A stretch of DNA of 9,941 nucleotides, taken from the NCBI GenBank assembly GCA_019115725.1, contig DXCY01000074.1:1-9941 (forward strand). Reading direction: 5' to 3'. Shown piece after piece: positions 1 to 6,503 of this stretch (within the stretch, counting starts at the first letter, position 1; the number at the start of each line of letters is the position of its first letter). Origin of the DNA: Candidatus Luteimonas excrementigallinarum. Lineage in GTDB: Bacteria > Pseudomonadota > Gammaproteobacteria > Xanthomonadales > Xanthomonadaceae. The translations under genes were made by a program, and so were the position numbers. The notes below the pieces were generated by a model. That model did no database searches. It saw only the letters and a program-made list of their open reading frames with translations, and had not been told where the DNA came from.

Positions 1-465
1 CTGGCCTATACCACCCAGACCACGCTGTCGGTGGATGACACCCGCGGAATCATCGAAGCCCTGCAGGCGCGCTTCCCGGCGATCCAGGGGCCGAAGAAGG
101 ACGACATCTGCTACGCCACCCAGAACCGCCAGGATGCGGTCCGCGAGCTGGCCGGCATCTGTGATCTGGTGCTGGTGGTGGGTTCGCCCAACAGTTCCAA
201 CTCCAACCGCCTGCGCGAGCTGGCCCAGCGGGAGGGTGTGGAGTCCTACCTGATTGACGGGGCCGACGAGATCGACCCGCGCTGGGTGGAGGGGCGCAAT
301 CACGTTGGCGTGACCGCCGGGGCCTCGGCACCGGACGTGCTGGTGCAGGGCGTGCTCGACCGCCTGCGCGAACTGGGCGCCAGCGGAGTGCGCGAGCTGG
401 ACGGCGAGCCGGAGAACATGGTGTTCGCTCTGCCGCGTGAGCTGCGCGTACAGCTGGTGGACTGA
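1..465 (+). CDS. ispH: 4-hydroxy-3-methylbut-2-enyl diphosphate reductase, C-terminal part (5' end outside window)
   Basis: IspH carries out the last step of the MEP isoprenoid pathway in the cytoplasm. It reductively dehydrates HMBPP to IPP and DMAPP using a [4Fe-4S] cluster. The reading frame is open from base 1, so this is the final 154 residues of a protein of roughly 310-320. Family motifs appear in the usual order: TQTTLSVDDT at residues 5-14 of the fragment (containing the paired substrate-contacting threonines), KDDICYATQNRQ with the third cluster-ligand cysteine at fragment residue 37, SPNSSNSNRL, and GVTAGASAPD near the C-terminus. The order and spacing match what I recall of E. coli IspH. 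The stop lies 30 bases before the tRNA gene, and I see no hairpin terminator between them. The first two cluster cysteines and the start cannot be judged from this window. Confidence 0.96.
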   Translation: MAYTTQTTLSVDDTRGIIEALQARFPAIQGPKKDDICYATQNRQDAVRELAGICDLVLVVGSPNSSNSNRLRELAQREGVESYLIDGADEIDPRWVEGRNHVGVTAGASAPDVLVQGVLDRLRELGASGVRELDGEPENMVFALPRELRVQLVD

Positions 466-477
466 GCGGACACCGGC

Positions 478-483
478 TAGAAT
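478..483 (+). promoter_or_regulatory. Probable -10 element of the tRNA-Thr promoter
   Basis: The hexamer TAGAAT differs from the sigma-70 -10 consensus TATAAT at one base. It ends 12 bases before the tRNA 5' end, which suits a short processed leader. No convincing -35 hexamer is visible 16-18 bases upstream; that stretch lies inside the end of ispH. The tRNA may therefore have its own promoter overlapping the end of ispH. This is inference from position and sequence only. Confidence 0.45.
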
Positions 484-495
484 CGCATCCCCAAT

Positions 496-571
<76 letters not shown>

Positions 572-576
572 TTTTG

Positions 577-604
577 GCCCGCGCTGGTTTGCGCGGGCTT
601 TTTT
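577..604 (+). terminator. Rho-independent terminator of the tRNA-Thr gene
   Basis: A perfect 8-bp GC stem, GCCCGCGC (577-584) with GCGCGGGC (591-598), encloses a six-base loop and is followed at once by six T residues (599-604). This is a textbook intrinsic terminator six bases after the CCA end of the tRNA. Confidence 0.93.
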
Positions 605-648
605 GTGCTCCTTTGCCTGGGTTTGCGGGGGCTGACGGGCCCCGGCGC

Positions 649-723
649 GGCCGGCAGGCCTTTGCGCTCCATGTCCCCCGGCCTTCGCCTCCTCCTTTAC
701 TTACGAGCAAAGGCCTCCCGGCC
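649..723. repeat. Long imperfect inverted repeat in the tRNA-downstream gap
   Basis: The left arm, GGCCGG-C-AGGCCTTTGC (649-665), is complementary to the right arm, GCAAAGGCCT-C-CCGGCC (707-723). That is a 17-position stem with a single C/C mismatch around a 41-base loop. An outer 8-bp pair, CTTTGCCT (611-618) with AGGCAAAG (748-755), brackets it, so 611-755 could fold as a nested structure. There is no T-run after the right arm, so it is not a standard terminator. No flanking target-site duplication is visible. The gap 605-851 otherwise contains no ORF I would call. It could be a dispersed intergenic repeat, a non-autonomous element relic or a structured RNA. I cannot name a family. Confidence 0.7.
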
Positions 724-816
724 ACGGCGGGGCTCGGCTCCGGTTGGAGGCAAAGTGCGGCGGGGGTTTCATCGATCCGACATCGGTTGTTCACAGGATC
801 TGCGACTGCGATGCGC

Positions 817-843
817 ATCATTCCCGGCAGCAAAGGGAATGAT
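817..843. repeat. 9-bp perfect inverted repeat just upstream of the 852 start codon
   Basis: ATCATTCCC (817-825) and GGGAATGAT (835-843) are perfectly complementary around a nine-base spacer. The right arm holds AGGGAA, the only Shine-Dalgarno-like sequence before the ATG at 852. It could act as an RNA hairpin that hides the ribosome binding site, or as a dyad operator. No T-run follows it. Confidence 0.65.
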
Positions 844-851
844 CGTGATCC

Positions 852-1136
852 ATGGATATCTGGCACATCGACATCCACCTGGCCGGCGACGGCTACGTGG
901 TGACGCCCGGCGGGGCTCCGCCGCCGGTGGAGCTGGGCGGGGCGCTGGGTGAACTGCGCTTCGGCTGGTCCCAGGAAACCTCCGGGGCGGTGACGCTGCC
1001 CGGCTGGCGTGCAATCCGCGCCGACATCGATGCCTGCGGCTACGCGGTGGTATCCGGCGAGGAGTTCGCGGCGCTGCTGGCGTGGCCGGTGCAGCGGATC
1101 TGCGGTCCGGGTGGGCGACGCCGGCTGGCAGCCTGA
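852..1136 (+). CDS. Small hypothetical protein (94 residues)
   Basis: I do not recognise this protein. The ORF has strongly GC-biased third codon positions, like the real genes around it, which supports it being coding. The ATG at 852 is the first possible start, because an in-frame TGA lies at 846-848. A weak AGGGAA ribosome binding site sits about 13 bases upstream, inside an inverted repeat. The protein is soluble-looking, with no signal peptide or membrane segment. Its N-terminal part is rich in Gly, Pro and Val, the middle is mixed, and it ends in a short arginine-rich tail (GGRRRLAA). Two cysteines and several tryptophans are scattered without a known motif. It stands alone after the tRNA terminator and converges on the GMC oxidoreductase gene, leaving 44 bases between the stops. 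It could be a lineage-specific gene or the remnant of a longer one. Confidence 0.55.
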   Translation: MDIWHIDIHLAGDGYVVTPGGAPPPVELGGALGELRFGWSQETSGAVTLPGWRAIRADIDACGYAVVSGEEFAALLAWPVQRICGPGGRRRLAA

Positions 1137-1180
1137 GCGGGCGCGTCTTCCGGGCTGCACGCCGGCATGCGGTCAAGGCA

Positions 1181-2851
1181 TCAGGCGCCGACGATCTCCA
1201 GGCCCGAGCGCAGGCGGTCGGCCAGCCGCATGGCCAGTGCGACGATGGTGAAGGTGGGGAATGCCCAGCCGCCGGTGGGGAATACGGAGCTGCCTGCCAC
1301 GTGCAGGTTCTCCATCCCGTGGACCCTGCAGTCGCGATCGACCACGCCGTCCTCTGGGCGCTCGGACATGCGGGTGGTGCCCAGGTGGTGCGCTGTTCCG
1401 GCGAGGGTGGGCCGCAGCGTGGCGTCGCGCACCCATGGCTCGGGCTCGAAGCGCCCGCCGCAGCAGCGCGCGGCCTCCTCGCCGAGGATCGCGGCGGTGG
1501 AGCGGTAGGAGGCGTAGTCGAGCTCGGACAGCCGCCAGTCCACCCGCACCCTGCGCATGCCCATCGCGTCGCGGGCGTCGGCCAGGGTGACGCGGCTGTC
1601 GCGGTTCGGGGACTGCTCGAAGTAGGTCATCAGCTCCACGTGCCGGTAGGTCTCCAGCGGGCGGTTGCGGAGCCTGCGCGCCACCGCTCCGGCGACGTGG
1701 CCGGCGTTCATGCCTACGCGCAGCATCAGGCGTCCGCGCCGCGGCGTGGCCGGGGTCCCGCAGCTGGATGACATCGGCATGCCTGCGTCCAGGGCCCGCT
1801 GCACCGTGGCCTCGACGCTGGTACCGGGGTCGTCCGTGGTCCGGCGGAAGCTGGCGCGCAGTTCGCGCAGGGCCTGCAGCCCCGCCGGCGTGGATGCGGT
1901 GACCGGGTATGGGCGCGCCCGTCCATTGAGCAGGCGCTGTTCGCGCTGTGCGGCGTCGGCCAGCGCCAGTTCGCGGTAGAGCGGGAGCTCCCTGCGCAGC
2001 TCGTCGCTGTTGTAGGGCCGCAGCAGCGAGTAAAGGTCGCCGTCCACCACTTTCCCGGCCACGCAGCGCGGGTGGTCCATGAAATGGCGCCCAACCTGGT
2101 CATTCCCGTTGCCCATCCCTCGCGGATGGCTGCCGTCGGAGGCCAGCAGCAGCCGCGCGTTCTCGATCCCGCCGCTGGCGAGCACGTACTGGCGTGCGCG
2201 GACGGTGCCGCGCCGGCCGGAGAGGCTGCCGATGCAGCCGTCCTGCACCCGGCTGCCACGGCTGCCGGCGACAAGCTCGGTGAGGGTGGCGTGGAGCAGC
2301 AGGGTGATGTTGGCGGATTCCCCGAGCAGCCCGCGATACCGGGACTGGAACTTCACCGGGCTGACATAGCAGACGCGGTCGACGGCGTGCTCCGCGCGCA
2401 GCGGCAGGGCATGGGCGAAGCGCCCGTTGCCGAAGCTGCCGTCGTCGATGGCCTGGTCCGGGGCGATGCCCAGGACGCCCCGGGCCCGGCCCCACCATTT
2501 CGCGAGTTCGTCGAAATCGATCGGCCAGCCACTTGCCGGCACCCAGTCGCGCGGGGCCATGTCCAGCCGTGTCAGGGGCACGCAGCCGCCGCCCCACAGC
2601 CGGGAGCTCCCACCCACCGCCCGCAGGCGGCACATGGCAGGATCGAAGTCCAGGGGGCCGACCGAGTCGCCCTCGCTGAGGGCGTGGGTCATGGAGTCGC
2701 TGTCGAAGCCGCCACTTTCGATGACGCAGACGCGGAAGGGGCTGTCCGCAAAGGCGCTGGCAATGGCAATGCCCGCCGGTCCGGCCCCGATGATGCAGAC
2801 GTCGCAGTGGTAGTTATCGGGAGCGGATGGGTCGAGATAGTCGAGGATCAA
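1181..2851 (-). CDS. GMC-family FAD-dependent oxidoreductase
   Basis: This 556-residue protein belongs to the glucose-methanol-choline flavoprotein superfamily, whose members oxidise alcohol groups of sugars, sterols or other small molecules. The N-terminal Rossmann motif DVCIIGAGPAGIA (GxGxxG at 22-27) is followed by the ribose-binding acidic residue in VIESGG (E45). The C-terminal GMC domain shows HHLGTTRM (488-495), VVD, RVHGMENLHVAGSSVFPT and a closing TIVALAMRLADRL helix. His488 matches the catalytic histidine of HxxGT. The position that is normally Asn or His in the following NPT-type motif is Phe531 here (AFPTFT). No signal peptide, Tat motif or haem site is visible, so it is probably cytoplasmic. 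The start is TTG at 2851, the only start-type codon between the in-frame upstream stop (2912-2914) and the FAD motif. It has no clear Shine-Dalgarno sequence. The substrate is unknown. The gene is divergent from radA. Confidence 0.9.
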   Translation of the reverse strand: MILDYLDPSAPDNYHCDVCIIGAGPAGIAIASAFADSPFRVCVIESGGFDSDSMTHALSEGDSVGPLDFDPAMCRLRAVGGSSRLWGGGCVPLTRLDMAPRDWVPASGWPIDFDELAKWWGRARGVLGIAPDQAIDDGSFGNGRFAHALPLRAEHAVDRVCYVSPVKFQSRYRGLLGESANITLLLHATLTELVAGSRGSRVQDGCIGSLSGRRGTVRARQYVLASGGIENARLLLASDGSHPRGMGNGNDQVGRHFMDHPRCVAGKVVDGDLYSLLRPYNSDELRRELPLYRELALADAAQREQRLLNGRARPYPVTASTPAGLQALRELRASFRRTTDDPGTSVEATVQRALDAGMPMSSSCGTPATPRRGRLMLRVGMNAGHVAGAVARRLRNRPLETYRHVELMTYFEQSPNRDSRVTLADARDAMGMRRVRVDWRLSELDYASYRSTAAILGEEAARCCGGRFEPEPWVRDATLRPTLAGTAHHLGTTRMSERPEDGVVDRDCRVHGMENLHVAGSSVFPTGGWAFPTFTIVALAMRLADRLRSGLEIVGA

Positions 2852-2989
2852 GAGGCGGGTCCAGTCGTCGGCGGTACCGACTGTTGCAACGCGTAGCCGG
2901 GCCGGAAACGGTCATCGCGGCCGCGGTCCGGGCGGGAGGCAGGCAGGCCGCCTGGGCGGCACGTCTCCCCGGCTGCGACCGCAGGCGGC

Positions 2990-2995
2990 TAAAGT
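2990..2995 (+). promoter_or_regulatory. Possible -10 element for radA
   Basis: TAAAGT lies 28 bases before the preferred radA ATG and would put transcription start near base 3001. No good -35 is visible in the GC-rich sequence upstream. The 172-base divergent region 2852-3023 must also hold the promoter of the minus-strand GMC gene, for which I see no clear element. Confidence 0.35.
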
Positions 2996-3023
2996 GGCAG
3001 GACGCTTCCCCAGGATCCCGCCG

Positions 3024-4430
3024 ATGTCCCAGACCGCCGCCAAGGCCGGCCGCGCCGCCTCCAAGGCCAAGATCGCCTACGTATGCAACGAGTGTGGCGC
3101 CGACCACGGTAAATGGCAGGGGCAGTGCGGTGAGTGCGGGGCCTGGAACACGCTGAGCGAGTTTGTGGTGGAGCCGGCCGCGGGCAAGGCCACCCCTGCG
3201 GCCCGGCGCGCCGGCTGGGCCGGCAAGGTGGATCCGCCGAAGGTCACCGCGCTCAAGGACGTGCGTCACAGCGAGGATGCGCGGGTTTCCACCGGGATCG
3301 GCGAACTGGACCGGGTGCTGGGCGGCGGGCTGGTGGAGGGGGCGGTGATTCTGGTTGGCGGCGACCCGGGGATCGGCAAGTCCACCCTGCTGCTGCAGGC
3401 AGTGGCCAGGATGGCTCCCGAGCTTCCGCCCCTGTACGTGACCGGCGAGGAATCGCTGGCCCAGGTAGCGGGGCGTGGAGCGCGGTTGGGGCTGCCGCTG
3501 GACGGGGTGATGGCGCTGGCGGAAACCGGCATCGAGTCCGTGCTGCGCCACGCCGCGGAACTCAAGCCGCGGCTGATCGTGGCCGACTCGGTGCAGACAC
3601 TGTGGACCGAGACGCTGACCGCGGCGCCCGGCTCGGTCAGTCAGGTGCGCGAGTCCGCCGCCCGGCTGGTGCGCTACGCCAAGGAAACCGGTGCCGCGGT
3701 GTTCCTGGTCGGTCATGTGACCAAGGAGGGCGGCATTGCCGGCCCGCGCGTGCTCGAGCACATGGTCGACGCGGTGCTGTATTTCGAGGGCGAGAGCGGC
3801 AGCCGGTTCCGGGTGCTGCGTGCGTTCAAGAATCGCTTCGGCGCGGTCAACGAGCTCGGCGTGTTCGCCATGGGCGACAAGGGTCTGAAAGAGGTGCCGA
3901 ACCCGTCGGCGATCTTCCTCTCCGGCGCCTCGCGCCAGCCTGGCAGCTGCGTGATGGTGACCCGCGAGGGCACCCGGCCGCTGCTGGTGGAGGTGCAGGC
4001 GCTGGTGGATTCCTCGCCGCTGTCCAACCCGCGCCGGGTGGCGGTGGGCATGGAGCAGAACCGCATGGCCATGCTGCTGGCGGTGCTGCACCGCCACGGC
4101 GGGGTGGGGGTGGGTGACCAGGACGTGTTCGTGAATGTGGTCGGCGGTATCCGCGTGCATGAAACCGCGGTGGACCTGCCGGTGCTGCTGGCCGTGCTGT
4201 CTTCGCTGCGCGATCAGCCGCTGGCCGAGAAAACAGTGGCTTTTGGCGAGGTCGGTCTGTCCGGCGAGATCCGCCCGGTGCCCAACGGCGAGGAGCGCCT
4301 GCGCGAGGCCGCCACCCACGGATTCAAGCGGGCCATCGTGCCCAAGGGCAACGCACCCAAGTCCGGCGCGTTCAAGGGGCTGGAGGTGATTGCCGTGGAA
4401 CGGCTGTCCGACGCGCTGGACGCCGCCTGA
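3024..4430 (+). CDS. radA: DNA repair protein RadA (Sms), RecA-like branch-migration ATPase
   Basis: RadA processes recombination intermediates. It is a RecA-related helicase/branch-migration factor that works with RecA on DNA in the cytoplasm. The 468-residue protein has the full family layout. An N-terminal zinc finger has C21, C24, C35 and C38 (VCNECG...CGECGAWN). A RecA-like core has Walker A GGDPGIGKST (112-121, Lys119) and the Walker B strand LIVADS. The RadA-specific KNRFG motif is at 269-273. The C-terminal Lon-protease-like domain includes the NPRRVAVGMEQNRMAML and GEVGLSGEIRPV stretches. I chose ATG 3024 because AGGA sits about nine bases upstream and the protein then begins just before the zinc finger. 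A GTG at 2994 in the same frame would add ten residues but overlaps the possible -10 element. Length is normal and nothing appears broken. The next gene starts 49 bases after the stop. Confidence 0.97.
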   Translation: MSQTAAKAGRAASKAKIAYVCNECGADHGKWQGQCGECGAWNTLSEFVVEPAAGKATPAARRAGWAGKVDPPKVTALKDVRHSEDARVSTGIGELDRVLGGGLVEGAVILVGGDPGIGKSTLLLQAVARMAPELPPLYVTGEESLAQVAGRGARLGLPLDGVMALAETGIESVLRHAAELKPRLIVADSVQTLWTETLTAAPGSVSQVRESAARLVRYAKETGAAVFLVGHVTKEGGIAGPRVLEHMVDAVLYFEGESGSRFRVLRAFKNRFGAVNELGVFAMGDKGLKEVPNPSAIFLSGASRQPGSCVMVTREGTRPLLVEVQALVDSSPLSNPRRVAVGMEQNRMAMLLAVLHRHGGVGVGDQDVFVNVVGGIRVHETAVDLPVLLAVLSSLRDQPLAEKTVAFGEVGLSGEIRPVPNGEERLREAATHGFKRAIVPKGNAPKSGAFKGLEVIAVERLSDALDAA

Positions 4431-4445
4431 GTGTCGCCGGCGCGC

Positions 4446-4451
4446 TATGCT
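4446..4451 (+). promoter_or_regulatory. Possible -10 element for the DSD1-like gene
   Basis: TATGCT in the short gap after radA would place transcription start near 4457, ahead of the ATG at 4480. It overlaps an alternative in-frame ATG at 4447, which argues for the later start. No convincing -35 is seen. The gene could instead be read through from radA. Confidence 0.3.
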
Positions 4452-4479
4452 CGAGCGTCCCGGCCCTGACGGTGCACCT

Positions 4480-5616
4480 ATGCAGCCAGCAACCCTGGAA
4501 CAGCTCGATACCCCCGCGCTGGTGCTCGACCAGCGGCGGATGGACGCCAATATCCTGCGCATGCGCGAGCGGGCCGCTGCCCTCGGCGTGGTCCTGCGCC
4601 CGCACCTGAAGACCTGCAAGAGCGTCGACGTTGCGCTGCGCATGGTGCAGGCCGGGGATCCGGTCACCGTGTCCACCCTGCGTGAGGCGGAGTACTTCGC
4701 CGCGGCCGGATTCACCGACATCTTCTACGCCGTGGCGATCGCCCCCGACAAACTCGGGCGGGTGGCGGCGCTGCAGCAGGCCGGCACGCGGGTGCTGCTG
4801 GCGGTGGATTCATTCGAGGCGGCCCGCAGGATCGGCCTGGCCGGCCAGCGCCTGGGGGTGCGGTTCGAGGCGCTGGTGGAAATCGACAGTGGCGATGGAC
4901 GTTCCGGCATCGCGGCCGATGCCCCCGGATTGCAGGATATCGCGGCGGCGCTGGCCGATGGGGCCAGCCTGGCCGGCGTATTCACCCATGGCGGCCATTC
5001 CTATGGCGGGCGGAGCCCCGAGCAGCATGCCGATGTCGCCGAGCAGGAGCGCGCCGCGGTGACGGCGGCGGCCGGCCGGCTGCGTGAAGCGGGCCACGCC
5101 TGCCCGATCGTCAGCCTGGGTTCGACCCCGTCAGTGGTGCACGCCCGCTCCCTGGAAGGCGTGACCGAGGTCCGCGCCGGGGTGTACGTGTTCTTTGATC
5201 TGTTCCAGGCCGGGATCGGAAGCTGCACGCGCGATGACATTGCGCTGGGGGTGCTGGCAACGGTGATCGGTAACCATCCCGAACGTGGCCAGGTGGTGAT
5301 CGATGCCGGCGCCCTGGCGCTGAGCAAGGACATCAGCACCCGCGCGCTGGGCGAGGCCGGCGACTGCGGCTACGGCCTGGTGGCTGATGCGGACACCGGC
5401 GTCGTGCTCAACGACCTGTACGTGCACGGTGTCTCCCAGGAGCACGGCATCATCCGCAGCCGCGGGGCGATCGAGCACGCCGCCTTCCCGATCGGCCGCC
5501 GCCTGCTGGTGCTGCCCAACCACGCCTGCCTGACTGCCGCCGCCTACGACCGCTACCACGTGGTAGCCGGTACCGGCGCCATCGAGGCCGTGTGGCCGCG
5601 GGTCAACGGCTGGTAA
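4480..5616 (+). CDS. PLP-dependent D-serine dehydratase / D-threonine aldolase-like protein (DSD1 family)
   Basis: This is a fold-type III (alanine-racemase barrel) PLP enzyme of 378 residues, the normal length for DSD1-type D-amino-acid dehydratases and D-threonine aldolases. The N-terminus has the typical DTPALVLD stretch, then RPHLKTCKS, in which Lys44 matches the PLP Schiff-base lysine. GSTP at 214-217 fits the phosphate-binding loop. Near the C-terminus, LPNHACLTAA gives His348-x-Cys350. Zn-dependent D-serine dehydratases use a His-x-Cys metal pair, whereas the D-threonine aldolase I recall uses His-x-Asp, so the sequence leans to dehydratase-type metal binding. The exact substrate is not provable from sequence. 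I prefer ATG 4480 over the in-frame ATG 4447 because the family motif starts about ten residues in and a -10-like element covers 4447. The Shine-Dalgarno is weak. The gene converges on the next one with a gap of only six bases. Confidence 0.88.
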   Translation: MQPATLEQLDTPALVLDQRRMDANILRMRERAAALGVVLRPHLKTCKSVDVALRMVQAGDPVTVSTLREAEYFAAAGFTDIFYAVAIAPDKLGRVAALQQAGTRVLLAVDSFEAARRIGLAGQRLGVRFEALVEIDSGDGRSGIAADAPGLQDIAAALADGASLAGVFTHGGHSYGGRSPEQHADVAEQERAAVTAAAGRLREAGHACPIVSLGSTPSVVHARSLEGVTEVRAGVYVFFDLFQAGIGSCTRDDIALGVLATVIGNHPERGQVVIDAGALALSKDISTRALGEAGDCGYGLVADADTGVVLNDLYVHGVSQEHGIIRSRGAIEHAAFPIGRRLLVLPNHACLTAAAYDRYHVVAGTGAIEAVWPRVNGW

Positions 5617-5622
5617 CTCCGC

Positions 5623-6411
5623 TCAGCCCCGCTGCAGCACCAGTTCCAGCACGAACTTGCTGCCGAAAAAGGCCAGCACCAGCAGCGCCATCGCGGTCAG
5701 GGTCCAGCCAATGGCGCGGGCGCCGCGCCAGCCGTAGCGCCAGCGACCGATGAGCAGGGCGCCGAACACCAGCCAGGACAGGATGCTCAGCACGCTCTTG
5801 TGGATCAGGTGCTGGGCAAAGAAATCGTGCACGAACAGGATGCCGGTGAGCAGGGTGGCGCTGAGCAGCACGAACCCTGCGCCGATGGTGCGGAACAGCA
5901 GCGATTCCAGCGCGGTCAGCGGCGGCAGGGCGCGCAGCCACTCGTGGAATTCCCGCCGGCGCAGGGCGCGCTCCTGCATCCACAACAGGGCCGCCAGCAG
6001 CGCCGCTACCGCCAGGGTGGCGTAGGCCAGCAGCGCGAACCAGGCGTGCAGCTGCAGGCGCCAGTCCAGCGAGGCGTGGCTGCGGTGGGGCGTGTTCGCG
6101 TAGATGACCAGCGCCAGCGCGGAGAGCGGGAATACGATTACCCCCAGCGCTCCCAGGCGCCCGCGCAGGCCCACCGCCAGGGTCAGCGTGCCCATGCCCA
6201 GCCCGACCAGCGACAGGGCCGAGAAAAAGTGCATGTCCGCGCCGCCAACCTCTCGCCAGGTAAGCACGTGGTAGAACGCGTGCAGCAGCAGCGCGCCGGC
6301 CGCCAGGGCCCCCCAGCCGGAAGTGCCCGTCTGCTGGCCGTTGGCCACCCGGCGCATCAGCAGCCCGGCGGCGAGCAGGTACAGCATCACGGAAATGAGA
6401 ACGGATGTCAT
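5623..6411 (-). CDS. ypjD: YpjD-like inner-membrane protein, cytochrome c assembly (CcsA/HemX-related) family
   Basis: This 262-residue protein is almost wholly hydrophobic, with about eight membrane segments. The first is at residues 4-20 and the last near the C-terminus. It matches the cytochrome c assembly/HemX-like family represented by E. coli YpjD. Histidines at the edges of membrane helices (H44, H48, H61, H122, and the later VHDFFAQHLIHK stretch) could bind haem or metal. I do not see the tryptophan-rich WWD haem-handling motif of true CcsA/CcmC/CcmF proteins, so a direct role in haem ligation is unproven. The ATG at 6411 is followed at once by a membrane helix, and a weak GAGAA lies upstream. 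The gene is divergent from ffh, an arrangement common for ypjD in gammaproteobacteria, which strengthens the identification. It ends six bases from the convergent DSD1-like gene, leaving no room for a terminator outside the coding sequences. Confidence 0.85.
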   Translation of the reverse strand: MTSVLISVMLYLLAAGLLMRRVANGQQTGTSGWGALAAGALLLHAFYHVLTWREVGGADMHFFSALSLVGLGMGTLTLAVGLRGRLGALGVIVFPLSALALVIYANTPHRSHASLDWRLQLHAWFALLAYATLAVAALLAALLWMQERALRRREFHEWLRALPPLTALESLLFRTIGAGFVLLSATLLTGILFVHDFFAQHLIHKSVLSILSWLVFGALLIGRWRYGWRGARAIGWTLTAMALLVLAFFGSKFVLELVLQRG

Positions 6412-6467
6412 CGCGGCAGTTTCTCACATGCCGGGCCGGTCCGGGGAAGGCGGGAAGGGCGGCGGGC

Positions 6468-6473
6468 TATAAT
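6468..6473 (+). promoter_or_regulatory. -10 element of the ffh promoter
   Basis: A perfect TATAAT stands out in the GC-rich divergent region between the ypjD-like gene and ffh. It lies 30 bases before the ffh ATG and predicts a leader of about 24 bases. No TTGACA-like -35 is visible at the expected spacing. A promoter for the minus-strand gene must lie in the same 92-base gap but is not obvious. Confidence 0.65.
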
Positions 6474-6503
6474 CGCCGGCCCGTTCCCTGAGCTGATTCC
6501 CGC

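Noticed and set aside
649..723. Reading the 649-723 inverted repeat as a second terminator
   Set aside because: The loop is 41 bases and no T-run follows the right arm. The tRNA already has a strong terminator at 577-604.
2072..2896. Plus-strand ORF of about 274 residues opposite the GMC gene
   Set aside because: It is antisense to the FAD-binding domain, with no recognisable motif and low-complexity Ala/Gly/Val composition.
2947..2960. Short GCCGCC/GGCGGC palindrome in the GMC-radA intergenic region
   Set aside because: The stem is only about five pairs with a tiny loop and is common by chance in sequence this GC-rich. There is no T-run and no link to either start.
3134..4117. Long plus-strand frame inside radA
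   Set aside because: It is an out-of-frame reading of radA, rich in Gly, Arg and Ala with no domain. The radA frame is unambiguous.
2814..4721. Very long minus-strand ORF (about 635 residues) across radA
   Set aside because: It is antisense to radA, which has complete motifs. Long antisense frames are expected at this GC content, and the composition (many His, Gln, Arg) is typical of such shadows.
5603..6427. Alternative minus-strand frame over the ypjD-like gene
   Set aside because: It gives an Arg/Gly/Ala-rich product without membrane helices, whereas the 5623-6411 frame encodes a coherent multi-helix membrane protein next to ffh.
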